From an uncultured Lachnospiraceae bacterium (GTDB lineage: Bacteria > Bacillota > Clostridia > Lachnospirales > Lachnospiraceae), in assembly GCA_947625015.1 (NCBI GenBank), contig CANQMR010000001.1:163624-227623 (forward strand): DNA of 64,000 nucleotides, in the 5' to 3' direction. Made by a program: the position numbers and the translations under genes. Positions within the stretch are counted from its first letter, which is position 1; the number at the start of each line of letters is the position of its first letter. Below, one piece after another: positions 35,671 through 44,891 of the stretch. The notes below the pieces were generated by a model. It did no database searches. It saw nothing but the letters and a program-made list of their open reading frames with translations, and was not told the origin of the DNA.

Positions 35671-35720
35671 CTATTTATCTTTAATAAAATTCCTGCCACC
35701 ATAAAAATTGCACTAATTTT
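35671..35720 (-). pseudogene. 3'-end fragment of the 55-aa membrane gene
   Basis: On minus, the stretch encodes ISAIFMVAGILLKIN, aligned with VSAIFMGVGIFIKDK of the gene at 34655-34822, including the following AAGATAAATAG bases. An in-frame stop lies immediately before the aligned part. It is read as a leftover of duplication or recombination. Confidence 0.5.
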
Positions 35721-35760
35721 AGCTCATCGCAATAGGTGTATTTATTGAAATAGTTCCTGA

Positions 35761-36615
35761 TTATTTTTTCTGTTCTAACATTTCGTCAGACTCCAAATCC
35801 TTTACATATTGAATCTCTCCATTTTGAAGCAGTTCTCTCTTGTGTCTCTTTTTCTGGTCTATATATATCTTACAATATTTTATTAATCTGGGTTTCATAT
35901 TTTGGGAAATCGAATTTGCTGAGTCTGCAATAATTTCGGACAGATTTTTAAACTTTTCCTCATTTATTCTCTGATTTTCAAAATTTTCGATATATTCATC
36001 ACACTTATCAAGCATTTCGCAATATAATTTCTCCATTTCATAATATAAATCCCTGATTGCAATCATAATTTTTCTATCAAGGCAGGGATTAAAATCACAC
36101 TTTTCACATTTTTGAAAATCGTCTGCAATATCTGTTAATAATTCAAACTCTACCTGCGTATCAAGAATCCGCTCTCTGGCGCTATGTATCGCTTTTTTGC
36201 AATCGTTTGTTTTTGCATCGGTACCTGCCAATTCCAAAATGCTTTTATAGACTATATCCATATCAAAACTTTGACATACATTAAGCAATGTGTGCTTTTC
36301 TTCTTCTAAATTTTCACCGTATTCTTTCGCCTGATCCTTCCTGATTTCCTTCCTGCGGGCATCATAAGAGGATTTCCATGCAACAAATACTCCGCCAAAC
36401 GCAATCAAGGTTGATAAATATGTCTTCCAAAAATCAAGCCATTCCTGATTATTCAGTCCTTTTGCTGTCAAACCGAATCCGAACTTTACATATATAATAT
36501 CTGTAACGCATAAACCGATATTTAAAATTAAAGGCGCAATTACAAGAAATAATATACTGTAGTTTATCCAATTTGTTTTTACATTTGCTCTTATTTTACT
36601 CCATAATTTTTTCAT
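35761..36615 (-). CDS. Hypothetical protein with two N-terminal membrane segments
   Basis: A 284-residue protein with membrane segments at about 18-40 and 66-80, followed by a long cytoplasmic, charged, helical domain. A CEKCDFNPC motif (about 155-163) may bind metal. Topology resembles some putative phage-abortive-infection membrane proteins, but no family can be assigned. GAAGGA precedes the start. It borders mutS. Confidence 0.6.
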   Translation of the reverse strand: MKKLWSKIRANVKTNWINYSILFLVIAPLILNIGLCVTDIIYVKFGFGLTAKGLNNQEWLDFWKTYLSTLIAFGGVFVAWKSSYDARRKEIRKDQAKEYGENLEEEKHTLLNVCQSFDMDIVYKSILELAGTDAKTNDCKKAIHSARERILDTQVEFELLTDIADDFQKCEKCDFNPCLDRKIMIAIRDLYYEMEKLYCEMLDKCDEYIENFENQRINEEKFKNLSEIIADSANSISQNMKPRLIKYCKIYIDQKKRHKRELLQNGEIQYVKDLESDEMLEQKK

Positions 36616-36643
36616 AAAATATCTGTCCTTCTGTAATATGAGA

Positions 36644-39289
36644 TTATTTCAGCCGTTCCTGTAAATCATTCAGATAAAGCAGGGCCTTCATGGGCGTCAT
36701 ATTGGATAAATCCAAAGCCTTGATGTCCTCCACCACGCTGGATTCCTCTGCGTTGCCGAAGAAAGAAAGCTGTCCTTCGGTTTCTCCTTTTTTCTTTTTC
36801 CGGTCTTTTTCCGTATTTTCTAATATCCTTGGCATAATGTCTGCCGCCGCGGTAACGGTAATATCGTGCTCCGACAATTCCGCGGCAATCTCCTTCGCCC
36901 TTGCCAAGACCACCTCCGGCACTCCCGCAAGCCTTGCCACCTGAATCCCGTAGCTCTTATCGGCGCCGCCCTTTATAATTTTCCGCAGAAAAACAATATC
37001 GTCACCGGCCTCTTTTACGGATATGCAGTAATTGTTGACGCCGGGAAGTTTCCCCTCTAATTCCGTCAGTTCATGGTAATGGGTGGCAAACAGGGTTTTT
37101 GCCCCCAACAAATCCATGGAGCTTATGTATTCCACCACTGCCCATGCAATAGAAAGGCCGTCGTAGGTGGAGGTTCCCCGTCCAATCTCATCTAAGATTA
37201 ACAGGCTGTTCTTTGTGGCGTTGCGTAAAATGTTAGCCACCTCGCTCATTTCCACCATAAAGGTACTCTGGCCGGAGGCTAAATCATCCGAAGCGCCCAC
37301 TCTGGTAAAAATCCGGTCTACAATGCCGATATCCGCCGCAGCCGCCGGTACAAAGGAGCCAATCTGCGCCATCAGTACAATCAACGCCACCTGCCGCATA
37401 TAGGTGGATTTTCCCGCCATATTAGGGCCAGTAATAATGGAAACCCGGTTATCATCATTATCAAGCAGGGTGTCATTGGTAATAAAGGAATCGTTGTCTA
37501 ATACCTTTTCTACTACCGGGTGCCGCCCTTCCGTAATGGAAATCCTGCCCTCCTCGTTGATAGAGGGACGGACATAGTGGTTCTTTTCCGCCACATATGC
37601 CAGAGAGGCAAGCGCGTCTAAATCGGCTATGATTTTGGCAGATTTCTGTACCCGCTTTACCTCTTTAGCCAGCGTTTCCCGCACCTCGACAAACAAATCA
37701 TACTCCAAGCCAAACAGCCGGTCCTCCGCGCCTAAAATCTTGCCTGCAATCTCCTCTAGTTCATCTGTGGAATACCGTTCGGAATTGGCAAGCGTCTGTT
37801 TGCGGATAAAATGCTCCGGCACTAAGTCCTTATAGGAATTGGTGACATCAAAATAATAGCCAAATACCTTGTTAAACTTTATCTTCAAATTCTTAATTCC
37901 CGTATTTTCCCGTTCTCTTGACTCTAAGTCAATTAGCCAGCTTTTGCCGTCAGTTTTGGCATTTTTCAGCTCGTCCACCGTCTTATGGTAGCCGTCCTTA
38001 ATAATGCCGCCCTCCTTAACCAGAATGGGCGGTTCCTCCACAATCGCCGCCTCAATGGCCTCCCATAAATCCGTAAGCTCGTCTAAGGACTCCCCATATT
38101 CTTTAAGCAGTCCGGCGTCAAATTCCTTAAGAATTGTTTTTACATGGGGCAAAATGGCAATGGAATTTTTAAAAGCAATCAAATCTCTGGGGTTGGCAGT
38201 CTTTAAGGTGATTCTTGTCATCAGCCGCTCTAAATCATATACGGCGCTCAAATACTCCCGCAGTTCATCTCTGGTAATCAAGGCGTTGTTAAGGGCCTCA
38301 ATGGCGTCTAACCGCTGCTCAATCTTTTCCTTCCGGATACAGGGCTGCTCCACCATGGCGCGGAGGTTTCTGGCTCCCATGGCAGTCTTGGTCTTATCCA
38401 ATACCCAGAGCAGGGAGCCCCGCTTGTTCTTGTCCCGCATGGTCTCGCAAAGCTCTAAATTCCGTCTGGAGGCGCTGTCCAACACCACATAATCTTCCAC
38501 ATGATAGGTGCTGATGTGATTGATATGGTCAATGGCCCCCTTTTGCGTATCCTTTAAATAATACAGCAGGCACCCCACCGAACAGACTGCCTCCGGATAA
38601 TCCTTAAGCCCCAGCCCTTCTAAATTGGCAACATGAAACTGCTCCTTAATCAGCCGCTCGTCCATATCGCCGTCATAATACCAGTCTTCCATAACGGAAA
38701 TCATGGTATGTTCCTTGTCCTTTAAATTAGACAGGCTAATGCCAATACTGCCCTGCTCCTTCAAGGGAACCGCATTATTTACCAGAATTTCTACCGGGGA
38801 AAACTTGGAAATTTCATCGATAACGCGGGAAAGGGAATCCACCTCTGTGGTAAAGAAATCGCCTGTGGTAATATCCGCTAAAGAAATGCCAAACCGTTCT
38901 TTATGATAAATGCTCATTAAATAATTGTTCTTTGTCTCATTCAGGCTCCCCGCGCTTAAGTTCGTGCCGGGAGTAACAATCTGGACAACCTCTCTTTTCA
39001 CCAGACCTTTTGCGGTCTTGGGGTCTTCCACCTGTTCGCAGATTGCTACCTTATAGCCCTTTTCTACCAGACGGTTCATGTAATTTTCATAGGCATGATA
39101 GGGAATGCCGCACATAGGAGCCCGCTCCTCCATACCGCAGTCCTTGCCGGTTAAGGTAATCTCTAATTCTCTTGAAGCCGTCAGGGCGTCGTCAAAAAAC
39201 ATTTCATAAAAGTCCCCTAACCGGTAAAAAAGGATACAATCCTTGTATTCTTCCTTTGTCCGGCAGTAGGTTTCCATCATCGGTGTCAT
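36644..39289 (-). CDS. mutS: DNA mismatch repair protein MutS
   Basis: A mismatch-recognition ATPase of 881 residues. The mismatch-binding Phe-X-Glu is in FYEMF near residue 30; Walker A is GPNMAGKST and Walker B LILDEIGRGTSTYDG. It acts with MutL. The promoter at 39323-39351 is just upstream. It is flanked by accessory genes on both sides rather than by mutL and miaB. Confidence 0.98.
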   Translation of the reverse strand: MTPMMETYCRTKEEYKDCILFYRLGDFYEMFFDDALTASRELEITLTGKDCGMEERAPMCGIPYHAYENYMNRLVEKGYKVAICEQVEDPKTAKGLVKREVVQIVTPGTNLSAGSLNETKNNYLMSIYHKERFGISLADITTGDFFTTEVDSLSRVIDEISKFSPVEILVNNAVPLKEQGSIGISLSNLKDKEHTMISVMEDWYYDGDMDERLIKEQFHVANLEGLGLKDYPEAVCSVGCLLYYLKDTQKGAIDHINHISTYHVEDYVVLDSASRRNLELCETMRDKNKRGSLLWVLDKTKTAMGARNLRAMVEQPCIRKEKIEQRLDAIEALNNALITRDELREYLSAVYDLERLMTRITLKTANPRDLIAFKNSIAILPHVKTILKEFDAGLLKEYGESLDELTDLWEAIEAAIVEEPPILVKEGGIIKDGYHKTVDELKNAKTDGKSWLIDLESRERENTGIKNLKIKFNKVFGYYFDVTNSYKDLVPEHFIRKQTLANSERYSTDELEEIAGKILGAEDRLFGLEYDLFVEVRETLAKEVKRVQKSAKIIADLDALASLAYVAEKNHYVRPSINEEGRISITEGRHPVVEKVLDNDSFITNDTLLDNDDNRVSIITGPNMAGKSTYMRQVALIVLMAQIGSFVPAAAADIGIVDRIFTRVGASDDLASGQSTFMVEMSEVANILRNATKNSLLILDEIGRGTSTYDGLSIAWAVVEYISSMDLLGAKTLFATHYHELTELEGKLPGVNNYCISVKEAGDDIVFLRKIIKGGADKSYGIQVARLAGVPEVVLARAKEIAAELSEHDITVTAAADIMPRILENTEKDRKKKKGETEGQLSFFGNAEESSVVEDIKALDLSNMTPMKALLYLNDLQERLK

Positions 39290-39322
39290 CGTATATACTC
39301 TCTTTCTTTAGATTCTATAGGA

Positions 39323-39351
39323 ATTATTGCACATTTTTATTGGATTGACAA
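39323..39351 (-). promoter_or_regulatory. mutS promoter
   Basis: On minus: TTGTCA (39346-39351), 17-bp spacer, AATAAT (39323-39328), about 34 bp from the mutS start. mutS therefore seems to have its own promoter. Confidence 0.5.
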
Positions 39352-39352
39352 C

Positions 39353-40069
39353 TTATTTTTGGTGCGGCGGCGCCGGCATAACAGCGTATAACCGCTCATA
39401 TTCTGCCTCTAAATCATAGCCTTCTGTATGCATATCTTTCACTATTTCACCCGATTTCAAAAAAATGCATCGGGTGCTTATTTTTTCAATCCAATCTAAG
39501 ATGTGGCTGGTAATGATGACAATGCCGCCGTTTTCTGCACATTTCCTTATATCCTGCTTCAACTGTAAAAGTCCCATGGTGTCTACGCCATTCGTCGGCT
39601 CGTCTAAAATAATCAACCGGGGTTCTCCCAGCAGTGCCATAATGATAGACAGTTTCTTTGTCATTCCTAAGGACAGTTTATTTACACAATCGTTTCTCCT
39701 GTCATACAATTCATATCTTAACAGATAGTCGTCTATTGTTTCATGATACCTGTCCTGCAATTTGACCTGACATACAAAATCCAAGATTTCATATACGGTC
39801 ATTTTATAATAAAAGCTCAAATCCTCCTGCATATATCCTATCTGCCTTTTGCAGGCCGGCTCTGATGTAGAAATGCCATTCAGATATATTTCCCCTTCAG
39901 AAGCCTTTAACAAACCGGCAACAGACTTTACAATCGTCGATTTACCCACCCCGTTAGGCCCTACGAAAGCTACAATCTCTCCTGATTCCATACTTGATGA
40001 AATATGTTTGATTCCCAAATCACCGCGATATAATTTTGACAGGTTAATAATGTCTAATTTATTCTTCAT
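39353..40069 (-). CDS. ABC transporter ATP-binding protein
   Basis: A 238-residue ATPase with Walker A GPNGVGKST, Q-loop region GYMQED, a signature-like LSLGMTKKLS, Walker B LIILDEPTNGVD and His in ITSHI. Similar to drug- or peptide-exporter ATPases. It overlaps the permease gene by 11 bp, so the two form one transporter. The substrate is unknown. Confidence 0.93.
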   Translation of the reverse strand: MKNKLDIINLSKLYRGDLGIKHISSSMESGEIVAFVGPNGVGKSTIVKSVAGLLKASEGEIYLNGISTSEPACKRQIGYMQEDLSFYYKMTVYEILDFVCQVKLQDRYHETIDDYLLRYELYDRRNDCVNKLSLGMTKKLSIIMALLGEPRLIILDEPTNGVDTMGLLQLKQDIRKCAENGGIVIITSHILDWIEKISTRCIFLKSGEIVKDMHTEGYDLEAEYERLYAVMPAPPHQK

Positions 40070-41357
40070 ATTTTAACTTGCTCCAATTCTCTTTGCCCTT
40101 AACATAATTTACAGCCCATATTCCAACATTTAATACGGGAATGTGCATAATAATCAATAACAGGATAAAATTTGTGCAATAAAGCTTATGTGGATATTTT
40201 CTATACAATAGCGTAGACAGGAACACTCCCATCATAAAGAACGCAAAAAACAAAACCAAAACCGCCCCGAAAACCTTCGCATCTACAATGCCATTACATA
40301 ATAATACCGCAAATACATTATCTCCAATTATAAGCATACCGGATTTCACATGGGCCTTTAACAAATCATTAAAGGAATATTCGGACATACAATATATGAG
40401 CGTTTGTTTTCTTTCAAACCGGTAAAGCTCAGTGAGATAATCTGCACTAAGCAAACCAATTATATAGCCCGCCAAAATTTTTACTGTGACTGTCTCATAC
40501 AGCCCGCAGAACACAATGAAAAACAGCGTGGAACTAATCTTCCACAATAAAAATTCTTTATTTCTGTATAACCACAAATATTTTATCCGAAAAGAGGAAT
40601 GGTTTCCCATTTTATGCAGCAAATCACCAAACGTATTATTTTTATAATTGTTTTTTCTGCCGCCGGATTTTGGCATTATCCCCTGATATTTAAGTAATTG
40701 TCTGATTATGAACAAAAGAAGCAGCAATAACAGGATTTTTAAGATTGTCATTTTATAGAAGACATTTATACAGGCTGTATCAAATTTTTCCCACATCAGT
40801 AATTTGTATGCATTTTCATAATTTACTTTTTTCAATGCAAAAAGTACCGTAAAACCCGCTGCACAAATATAAAATATGATCTGTGCAGGCTTATAGCGGC
40901 TTATAAAACAGGCCAGAATAAGAACCAATAAAAACAGGCAGCCGTTTAATCCGTTTGCGATAATGCTTCTGCCTATACTTATCTGATAATACTCTCTCCA
41001 AAAGGCGCCGCAAAAAAATACTGCAAACAGCAATTCAAACCTTTGCATACAGTAAAGAAACAGGACTTCCTCATTCGGCACACCAAGCAATATCAGGCTT
41101 TCACCATTTTTAGCAATATATTTAAACCAGCTTATAATCCCGTAAATTATGATAACGAAAACCATTATGAAGGTACTGAGTTTCATAATATATACAACCG
41201 CATTATCGCTATACCTGCCATGGAGAAATCTGTTCAGATAAATATAAATCGTATTATTGGCAAATAACAGGAATACACATAGGATTCCCTTTAAAAGTTC
41301 CAGTTTCCGGTTGACTGTGGACATATATATTTTTCTTATCCGTAATTTTTTCTCCAT
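40059..41357 (-). CDS. ABC transporter permease
   Basis: A 432-residue polytopic protein with about ten hydrophobic segments and no recognisable soluble domain. It is identified by overlap with the ATPase gene. It may be a peptide or bacteriocin exporter. Start choice is uncertain: the ATG at 41357 or one 11 codons in. Confidence 0.75.
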   Translation of the reverse strand: MEKKLRIRKIYMSTVNRKLELLKGILCVFLLFANNTIYIYLNRFLHGRYSDNAVVYIMKLSTFIMVFVIIIYGIISWFKYIAKNGESLILLGVPNEEVLFLYCMQRFELLFAVFFCGAFWREYYQISIGRSIIANGLNGCLFLLVLILACFISRYKPAQIIFYICAAGFTVLFALKKVNYENAYKLLMWEKFDTACINVFYKMTILKILLLLLLLFIIRQLLKYQGIMPKSGGRKNNYKNNTFGDLLHKMGNHSSFRIKYLWLYRNKEFLLWKISSTLFFIVFCGLYETVTVKILAGYIIGLLSADYLTELYRFERKQTLIYCMSEYSFNDLLKAHVKSGMLIIGDNVFAVLLCNGIVDAKVFGAVLVLFFAFFMMGVFLSTLLYRKYPHKLYCTNFILLLIIMHIPVLNVGIWAVNYVKGKENWSKLKYEE

Positions 41358-41398
41358 ATTTTAGATAATTCCTGTATCTCCTGATAATATATCGGGTT

Positions 41399-41851
41399 TC
41401 ATAGTTTGTATTGCATAAAGTTTTCGTTATGAACAAAGCCGTATGCCGTATATAATTTTACGCCCATTTGAGAAGCCGTAATCTGAACCGTACCGCAACC
41501 ATACGCTCTTGCCTCCTCAACCACTCGATTTAGCAGTTCCATTGCAATTCCCTTTCTCCGATAGTGGGGATTTGTGTACATACTTGACAAGAGTCCAATT
41601 CTTCCGCTTGGACACCCAAAGTAAGGCGGTTTCTCTACAAAGGACATTCCGCTCGTTCCAACTATTTTATCTCCATCCATTGCAAGCCATGATACAAATG
41701 TTCCGTCAGCCATATGCTTTTTATAATAATCTTGCAATGCCGGTCTTAAATCAATATCTTCTTTTGCTCCCTCTTCGCGCAACTGATTGATTCTCATTTC
41801 AATAAAAATGTCAAGTTCTTTTTCAGTCAATTTTTTATATTGCAATGACAT
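41399..41851 (-). CDS. GNAT family acetyltransferase
   Basis: A ~150-residue N-acetyltransferase. The acetyl-CoA-binding motif is NPHYRRKGIAMELL, with MYT before it and VKLYTAYGF in the last helix. Substrate unknown. The start at 41851 is chosen because GGAGGCG precedes that ATG. Confidence 0.9.
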   Translation of the reverse strand: MSLQYKKLTEKELDIFIEMRINQLREEGAKEDIDLRPALQDYYKKHMADGTFVSWLAMDGDKIVGTSGMSFVEKPPYFGCPSGRIGLLSSMYTNPHYRRKGIAMELLNRVVEEARAYGCGTVQITASQMGVKLYTAYGFVHNENFMQYKL

Positions 41852-41873
41852 ATGAAACGCCTCCATTTATTTT

Positions 41874-42329
41874 CTACAATTCTTTTTCCATTACTTCATA
41901 AACCAAAACTGCATCATTTTCTACAAGGCATTTTTCATGTTTAACAGTATAATAGCCTCTGCACTCATACAAATGACTAGCCGGAAGAGATGCATCTAAC
42001 GCCACAGTATCATATTTTGACGAAATATCATCTTCTAAACTTTGCATAATAAAACTGCCATATCCTTTTCCCTGAAACTCCGGCAAAACATACACTCTTG
42101 TGATATGATTGCCGTCATGGCTTCCGGTTCCGATAATTTGTTTATCAACCAAGAGAATACCTACAATTCCATTTTCTATATCCTTTGCAATATTCTCCCG
42201 GTTATGAAGTTCACAGAAAAAATCTACAACCTCTTTGGGATAGTATTTGGGATAAATTGTTCTAATCGTATTTTGTACAATGCAAAAAACATCATCTAAA
42301 TTTTCTAACTCTGCTTTTATATATTCCAT
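41874..42329 (-). CDS. GNAT family acetyltransferase
   Basis: A 151-residue N-acetyltransferase with VLPEFQGKGYGSFIMQSLE as the acetyl-CoA loop and SHLYECRGY near the end. It lies 22 bp from the previous GNAT gene but is not a close copy of it. Substrate unknown. Confidence 0.9.
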   Translation of the reverse strand: MEYIKAELENLDDVFCIVQNTIRTIYPKYYPKEVVDFFCELHNRENIAKDIENGIVGILLVDKQIIGTGSHDGNHITRVYVLPEFQGKGYGSFIMQSLEDDISSKYDTVALDASLPASHLYECRGYYTVKHEKCLVENDAVLVYEVMEKEL

Positions 42330-42369
42330 TAAAACCTCCCATATATGATTCTACCATAAAATCCTCACA

Positions 42370-43008
42370 CTACAGCCTTACTAAATCATTGTCTATGATA
42401 TATTTGAGATTTCCCCGATTTATCATCCACATTCTGTCTCTTGCGCCATTTTTATAATCCGCAGCCTGTCTTTTCATTTCCTCTGACAGATTATCATATA
42501 GTTCCTGCGCTTTTTCCTTTATTACGGAAATGCCCAGTGTATCCGCTATAAAATCCAGATAAACATTGTATTCGTCAAAATGTTCCCTGAACAGTTCTTC
42601 CGTTGCAGCATTATAATCCTCCTCGTAGCGGGCGCATAACATTACTGCCGTACTTTGTATTCTGTCATTTAACTCCTTAAATGCCGCAGACAGTTTCTCT
42701 TCTGTAGAAATATCATACCAGTAGCCATCATCTGAAAAAGACTGTTTCGGTTGATAGGCAATGGTAGCTATTACATTATCCACTGGCAGTTTCCCATATC
42801 TTTTGCACCATAGCCTGAATTCGGCATTTACTTCTACCCTTTTGTGAGACTGGTTCCACTTTGATGTAAAAAATTGGATTTCAAATACCAAATCCTTGAC
42901 GGTCTTTTTTAAACATTGCTGGCTCTTTAAATATTTAAATCCTGTTGCCTCTGTAAGTTCTGCGTATAGTTTTTGGGTAGCCTCTTCAACAGAATAAATG
43001 TATCCCAT
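42370..43008 (-). CDS. Hypothetical protein, 212 aa
   Basis: A soluble protein with a short alpha/beta N-terminal half containing FKYLKSQQCLKKTVKDLVFEI-type features, slightly like DUF4304 proteins, and a helical C-terminal half. No catalytic motif is evident. GAGAGG before the ATG supports the start. It is 2 bp from the next gene. Confidence 0.6.
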   Translation of the reverse strand: MGYIYSVEEATQKLYAELTEATGFKYLKSQQCLKKTVKDLVFEIQFFTSKWNQSHKRVEVNAEFRLWCKRYGKLPVDNVIATIAYQPKQSFSDDGYWYDISTEEKLSAAFKELNDRIQSTAVMLCARYEEDYNAATEELFREHFDEYNVYLDFIADTLGISVIKEKAQELYDNLSEEMKRQAADYKNGARDRMWMINRGNLKYIIDNDLVRL

Positions 43009-43010
43009 AA

Positions 43011-43673
43011 TTATTCCTCTCTTCCTGGCTGTTTCTTTTCGGTAATTTTTCTATAAATGTAATTATATATCCTGATTATATTCCCTACCACAACCGCTGC
43101 AATGATACTTCCCTCCCGGACGCCCTCAAGCCTGCCGATAAATGTTATACAGATTATAACAGAAATTATGATATAAAACACATCAAAAAATATTTTGATA
43201 TTTTCGTATTTCCAGCCGGAAACCCTGCTGATTGCCCGGTTCATGGCCTCGCCGGGAAGCATAGCCACTCCCCCTTTTAACTGGAGCCATATCCCAAAGG
43301 CAAGGACAAAACAGCCGATTGCCATAAACAAAAGCTGCATAGCATACCCTTCTGCTTTTAATCCTTCCAGAAGAAAACAGGAAAAATTTGTCAGGTAGCC
43401 ATAGACAAAAGCGAGAACCGTTTGGATTGTAATTTCAACGGGATTGCAATTTTTCCGCAATAAAATTATTTGCACAGCTATCTGGATTACACTCCACACA
43501 TTCAGCCAGCCGCCAAAGGAAAACAGAGTGCTGATTAGAGAAATCGAATATGGAACCGAGGCGACGGGTGATGTTCCAAGCCCCGCCTTTGTGGAAAAGG
43601 CCACACCCATTGAGGCAATAAATAAGCCTATGATAAATAATATGTATCTGAAAATTAAATTCTTTTTCTGCAT
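43011..43673 (-). CDS. YitT/YczE-like membrane protein
   Basis: About 220 residues with five membrane segments and the hallmark AFSTKAGLGTSPVASVPYSIS near the N-terminus. The family is of unknown function, and some members regulate export or uptake. The start at 43673 follows GGAAGAAG; the 20-residue extension of the track lies in the previous gene's frame space. Confidence 0.8.
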   Translation of the reverse strand: MQKKNLIFRYILFIIGLFIASMGVAFSTKAGLGTSPVASVPYSISLISTLFSFGGWLNVWSVIQIAVQIILLRKNCNPVEITIQTVLAFVYGYLTNFSCFLLEGLKAEGYAMQLLFMAIGCFVLAFGIWLQLKGGVAMLPGEAMNRAISRVSGWKYENIKIFFDVFYIIISVIICITFIGRLEGVREGSIIAAVVVGNIIRIYNYIYRKITEKKQPGREE

Positions 43674-43683
43674 TATCTTCTTC

Positions 43684-44253
43684 CTATATACACCTGCAAG
43701 TCTTTTTCTTATACGCAAGATACTCTTCTCCAAAAACTTCCATTAAAAAATCCTCTTCCACATTTACAATCTGCAAATGAAAAATCGCAACGGTAAAAAT
43801 GGTAGCCCCAAAAAGATACCAATTAAAGAACGAAAACAGGATACCTATATACATTAAGTCAAATCCTAAAAAAGCCGGATTTCTGCTGATGGAATAAATA
43901 CCTGTTGTTACCAGATTTGTTTTATCCTCTCTTTGTACCCCTGCTCTCCAGTTATCCTTCATCTGTATTACAGATAGAACAAAAGCAAAGACACCCAAAG
44001 CTGTAATGATAACCCCTGCAATTTGCATAGCCATATATATTGTTCCATCACAAAATATAATGCTGACAGCCTCCATCACCGGAAGTAAATATGTAGCGAC
44101 TTTCAAGGTGACTTCAATAAATTTTGTAAAGCCTTCTTTCCCTTTTCCCAATTGGTCAGTATTTATGCCCTGTTTTTTCTGACTAATCATTTTAGCAAAA
44201 TAGCAGGTGTAAAATATTGCCATCAATGCAAATGTAACTATTTTTATACCCAT
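43684..44253 (-). CDS. Isoprenylcysteine carboxyl methyltransferase-like membrane protein
   Basis: A polytopic protein of about 189 residues with the PEMT/ICMT-type core: ISRNPAFLGFDLMYIG and VEEDFLMEVFGEEYLAYKKKT. Such proteins methylate lipids or prenyl groups using SAM; substrate unknown. The start at 44253 follows AAAGGATAG. Confidence 0.82.
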   Translation of the reverse strand: MGIKIVTFALMAIFYTCYFAKMISQKKQGINTDQLGKGKEGFTKFIEVTLKVATYLLPVMEAVSIIFCDGTIYMAMQIAGVIITALGVFAFVLSVIQMKDNWRAGVQREDKTNLVTTGIYSISRNPAFLGFDLMYIGILFSFFNWYLFGATIFTVAIFHLQIVNVEEDFLMEVFGEEYLAYKKKTCRCI

Positions 44254-44321
44254 TTTTCTATCCTTTACTTCTAATATGCTGATTTTACGAGAAAACCATC
44301 TCCCACAAATCATCTTCCATT

Positions 44322-44690
44322 TTAAAAGCGAATCATCATTGCTAATTTCCTTCCAAGATAAATGCCAGCAAGGCAGAAAACAACGCTCAGTGCAACATAG
44401 ATTCCCCCTTGTAAATACGCCTTGTTTTCAAACAATGTATATGCTTCAAGCGAAAAAGTAGAAAATGTTGTAAATCCGCCGCACACACCCGTTTTCCAAA
44501 ACAAAACTGCATTTGATGACAAATTGTTGTTGTCAGCGGCAATACTTGCAATAAATCCTATTAACACTGCACCGGCAATGTTGGTTATCAATGTCAGTAT
44601 GGGAAATTCTGTTCTGTTAGGGATAAGACTTATTGCATATCTTCCCATTGCTCCTATCGCCCCGCCAAGCGCCACAAATAAAAAACTCAT
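44322..44690 (-). CDS. fluC: Fluoride ion channel FluC/CrcB
   Basis: A four-segment membrane protein of 122 residues that works as an inverted dimer to export fluoride. It has GGAIGAMGRY, N in ITNIAGAVLIG and GFTTFSTFS, which carries the pore Phe-box. No second crcB lies beside it. No fluoride riboswitch is evident upstream. Confidence 0.93.
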   Translation of the reverse strand: MSFLFVALGGAIGAMGRYAISLIPNRTEFPILTLITNIAGAVLIGFIASIAADNNNLSSNAVLFWKTGVCGGFTTFSTFSLEAYTLFENKAYLQGGIYVALSVVFCLAGIYLGRKLAMMIRF

Positions 44691-44754
44691 TTTTATCCCC
44701 CTGCAAATTTATTTTTTCGTCCGTTAATGTCAATTTTATAACTGAATTTTATTT

Positions 44755-44783
44755 ATCATAGTGTAATATTGCTACATTGTCAA
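44755..44783 (-). promoter_or_regulatory. fluC promoter
   Basis: On minus: TTGACA (44778-44783), 17-bp spacer, TATGAT (44755-44760). It is divergent from the fic promoter 53 bp away. Confidence 0.65.
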
Positions 44784-44835
44784 ATAATATGGTATCAATT
44801 CGGCAAACAATAAATGAAAATATGCAATAATTTTC

Positions 44836-44864
44836 TTGATAAATTGCCGATAAAGGCATATAAT
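44836..44864 (+). promoter_or_regulatory. fic promoter
   Basis: TTGATA (44836-44841), 17-bp spacer, TATAAT (44859-44864), 28 bp before the chosen start codon at 44892. Confidence 0.7.
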
Positions 44865-44891
44865 ATTATTATCAGAAGTTTAGGAGGGCGT

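Noticed and set aside
44691-44830. Fluoride riboswitch upstream of fluC
   Set aside because: The leader lacks the GGNGAUGG and CUGAUG-type motifs; only an ordinary promoter is visible.
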